Shown: piece by piece, positions 5,778 to 8,362 of the stretch
Layout: each line of letters opens with the position of its first letter
How positions within the stretch are numbered: the first letter of the stretch is position 1
NCBI GenBank assembly: GCA_019239785.1
Contig: JAFAZM010000221.1
Span: 1-8,362, forward strand
Origin: Sphingomonadaceae bacterium
Lineage (GTDB): Bacteria > Pseudomonadota > Alphaproteobacteria > Sphingomonadales > Sphingomonadaceae
DNA: 8,362 nucleotides
Direction of reading: 5' to 3'
The notes under the pieces: model-generated
What the model was told of the DNA's origin: nothing
The model's input: only the letters and a program-made list of their open reading frames with translations
The model's database searches: none
Program-made: the position numbers and the translations under genes

Positions 5778-6260
5778 ATGAGCGACGAGACGCCCGACAG
5801 CCTGATTCCCTATGACGAGATCGTCCAGGAGGCGCTGCGTGCCGTCGTCGGGCGGGTGCTCGGCGAGGTCGAGGCGACCGGGCGGCTGCCCGGCGACCAT
5901 CATTTCTACATCACCTTCAAGACCGGCGCGGCCGGGGTCGAGATTCCGCGGCACCTGGCCGAGCGCTTCCCCGACGAGATGACGATCGTCATCCAGAACC
6001 GCTTCTGGGATCTGAAGGTGCGCGACGACGGCTTCGAAGTGGGCCTCAGCTTCAACCAGGCGCCGGCCAGGCTCGCCATCCCGTTCGCGGCGATCACCGG
6101 CTTCGTCGATCCGGCGGTCAATTTCCAGCTCCAGTTCCAGGCGCAGGGGGACGAGGGGGCGCTCGACGATCATGAGCGCGCCGAGAACGATCCGCCCGCG
6201 GCCGAGCCGATCGAGGACGGATCCAATGTCGTTTCCGTCGACTTCAGCCGCAAGAAATAG
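5778..6260 (+). CDS. sspB: SspB-family ClpXP adaptor (alphaproteobacterial type)
   Basis: SspB binds ssrA-tagged and other substrates and tethers them to the ClpX unfoldase, speeding their degradation by ClpXP in the cytoplasm. This protein has 160 residues. It opens MSDETPDSLIPYDEIVQEAL, and the substrate-binding domain spans about 10-120, with HHFYITFKTGAAGVEIP (41-57) and a conserved IQNRFWDLKV segment (72-81). A variable acidic linker follows (124-148). The C-terminus VVSVDFSRKK (151-160) fits the short hydrophobic/basic module by which SspB docks on the ClpX zinc-binding domain. I chose the ATG at 5778 by homology; the open frame extends upstream, but that part is antisense to the HIT gene. 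No Shine-Dalgarno sequence precedes it and a promoter seems to end at the ATG, so a leaderless message is possible. Its last 35 bases overlap the next gene. Confidence 0.92.
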   Translation: MSDETPDSLIPYDEIVQEALRAVVGRVLGEVEATGRLPGDHHFYITFKTGAAGVEIPRHLAERFPDEMTIVIQNRFWDLKVRDDGFEVGLSFNQAPARLAIPFAAITGFVDPAVNFQLQFQAQGDEGALDDHERAENDPPAAEPIEDGSNVVSVDFSRKK

Positions 6261-7044
6261 AGCCGGACGCGCGGCCGCCGCGCTGGCGGCCCTGCTCCTG
6301 CCCGGGTCCGCCGCGGCGCAGGCCGGCCCGGCCGACACCGTGCGCTATCCCTATGTCGCCGCGCTTTCGCGCAGCAGCGACGGCGAGCGCGTCTATTTCT
6401 GCGCAGGCGCCCTGATCGCGCCGCGCTGGATCCTCACCGCCGCGCATTGCTTCCACAGCCCCGGCGGCAGTCGCATCGGCCGCGAGGGGATCGCCGTCGA
6501 GGTCGGCGCGAGCCTGCTGCGGGACGTGCCCCGCCAGGCCCAGGTCGCGGCGGCGCGGATCGTCGTCCATCCCGATTATCGGCCGGACAGCCAGGCGAAC
6601 GACATCGCCCTGGTCGAGCTCGAGGAGGAAGCCGGCCCTCTGGTCGCCGCGGTCGCGCCGGCGCGGCCGGCCGCGGATCCGGCGGAAGCGACGGTGCTCG
6701 GCTTCGGCAGCTTCTACGAAGGCCGGCTGGCGGCGAATGCGCTGTCGCGGACCGGCGCACCGGCCGCGCAGCTCTCGGACCGGCTGCGCCAGGCGGTCGT
6801 CCGTCTCGTCGACCCCGCCAGCTGCGCCGCGGCCGCCTCCCAGATCTGCGCCGGGGCCGGCCCGGAGACGGATTGCGTCGGCGATTCCGGCGGACCGCTC
6901 GTCGTCGAAGGCGCCGACCGCACCGACCGCATCGCCGGCATCGTCAGCGACGGCTCGGGCTGCGCCGCGGCGCGGCCGGTCACGATCTACACCCGCGTCT
7001 CGGCCTATGCCGACTGGATCGCGGCGACGCTCGCAGGCCGCTGA
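6226..7044 (+). CDS. Secreted trypsin-fold serine protease (S1 family)
   Basis: This protein of 272 residues is a probable periplasmic or secreted endopeptidase. A signal peptide covers about 1-33: basic n-region (RNRAGR), hydrophobic AAAALAALLL, and a likely cleavage after AAAQA. The triad is His74 in TAAHC, Asp126 in NDIALV and Ser221 in GDSGGP. Six cysteines fit three chymotrypsin-type disulfides: 59-75, 200-208 and 217-246. The usual IVGG activation sequence is absent. By alignment from Ser221, the pocket positions 189 and 190 are Thr215 and Asp216, and the usual Trp215 is Asp242, so specificity is hard to predict. The ATG at 6226 lies inside the end of sspB and has AGGACGGA upstream. An in-frame ATG at 6172 would spoil the signal peptide. 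The overlap suggests co-transcription and coupled translation with sspB. The substrate is unknown. Confidence 0.88.
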   Translation: MSFPSTSAARNRAGRAAAALAALLLPGSAAAQAGPADTVRYPYVAALSRSSDGERVYFCAGALIAPRWILTAAHCFHSPGGSRIGREGIAVEVGASLLRDVPRQAQVAAARIVVHPDYRPDSQANDIALVELEEEAGPLVAAVAPARPAADPAEATVLGFGSFYEGRLAANALSRTGAPAAQLSDRLRQAVVRLVDPASCAAAASQICAGAGPETDCVGDSGGPLVVEGADRTDRIAGIVSDGSGCAAARPVTIYTRVSAYADWIAATLAGR

Positions 7045-7107
7045 TCGCGCTTCACCCGCAGGCGGGATCGTCATAAAGGGTCCTCGTCAATCAGCACGGG
7101 GACCAGG

Positions 7108-8362
<1,255 letters not shown>

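Noticed and set aside
7056..7066. Short CCCGC/GCGGG inverted repeat between the protease gene and fumC
   Set aside because: The stem is only 4-5 bases with a tiny loop and no T-run, so it is not credible as a terminator.

Overview
The window is high-GC DNA from what looks like an alphaproteobacterium, most likely a sphingomonad. The evidence is the alpha-type SspB, the codon bias towards G or C at third positions, and the metK-lnt arrangement. The placement is inferred from protein character and has not been tested by a search. Almost all of the window is chromosomal housekeeping or general metabolism. I see no phage, transposase, plasmid, CRISPR array or defence cassette.

Left part (1-2912). 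The 5' end of metK (SAM synthetase) runs leftward off the edge. Behind it, also leftward, is a complete lnt (apolipoprotein N-acyltransferase). In the 60-base gap between them lies a 20-base AT-rich near-palindrome that looks like an operator for a methionine/SAH-responsive regulator. Divergent from lnt is a PfkB-family adenosine kinase, which would use the adenosine released when S-adenosylhomocysteine is hydrolysed. The methyl-cycle genes metK and adenosine kinase therefore flank lnt. The roughly 200-base divergent gap between lnt and the kinase holds two strong inverted repeats and no gene.

Middle part (2913-5699). A palindromic REP-like element follows the kinase. Then comes a leftward series: a possible 48-residue proline-rich protein, a small VOC/glyoxalase-fold protein, a clear rho-independent terminator, an APC-family amino acid permease with its own likely promoter, and a HIT-family nucleotide hydrolase.

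Right part (5700-8362). Rightward from a 78-base divergent gap are sspB (ClpXP adaptor), a secreted trypsin-fold serine protease that overlaps the end of sspB by 35 bases, and fumC (class II fumarase), truncated by the window edge. The sspB start has no Shine-Dalgarno sequence and sits just behind a candidate -10 box, so it may be leaderless.

I did not find an undescribed multi-gene system. The observations most worth checking are the metK operator, the paired inverted repeats in the lnt/adenosine kinase gap, and the unusual specificity-pocket and activation features of the serine protease.
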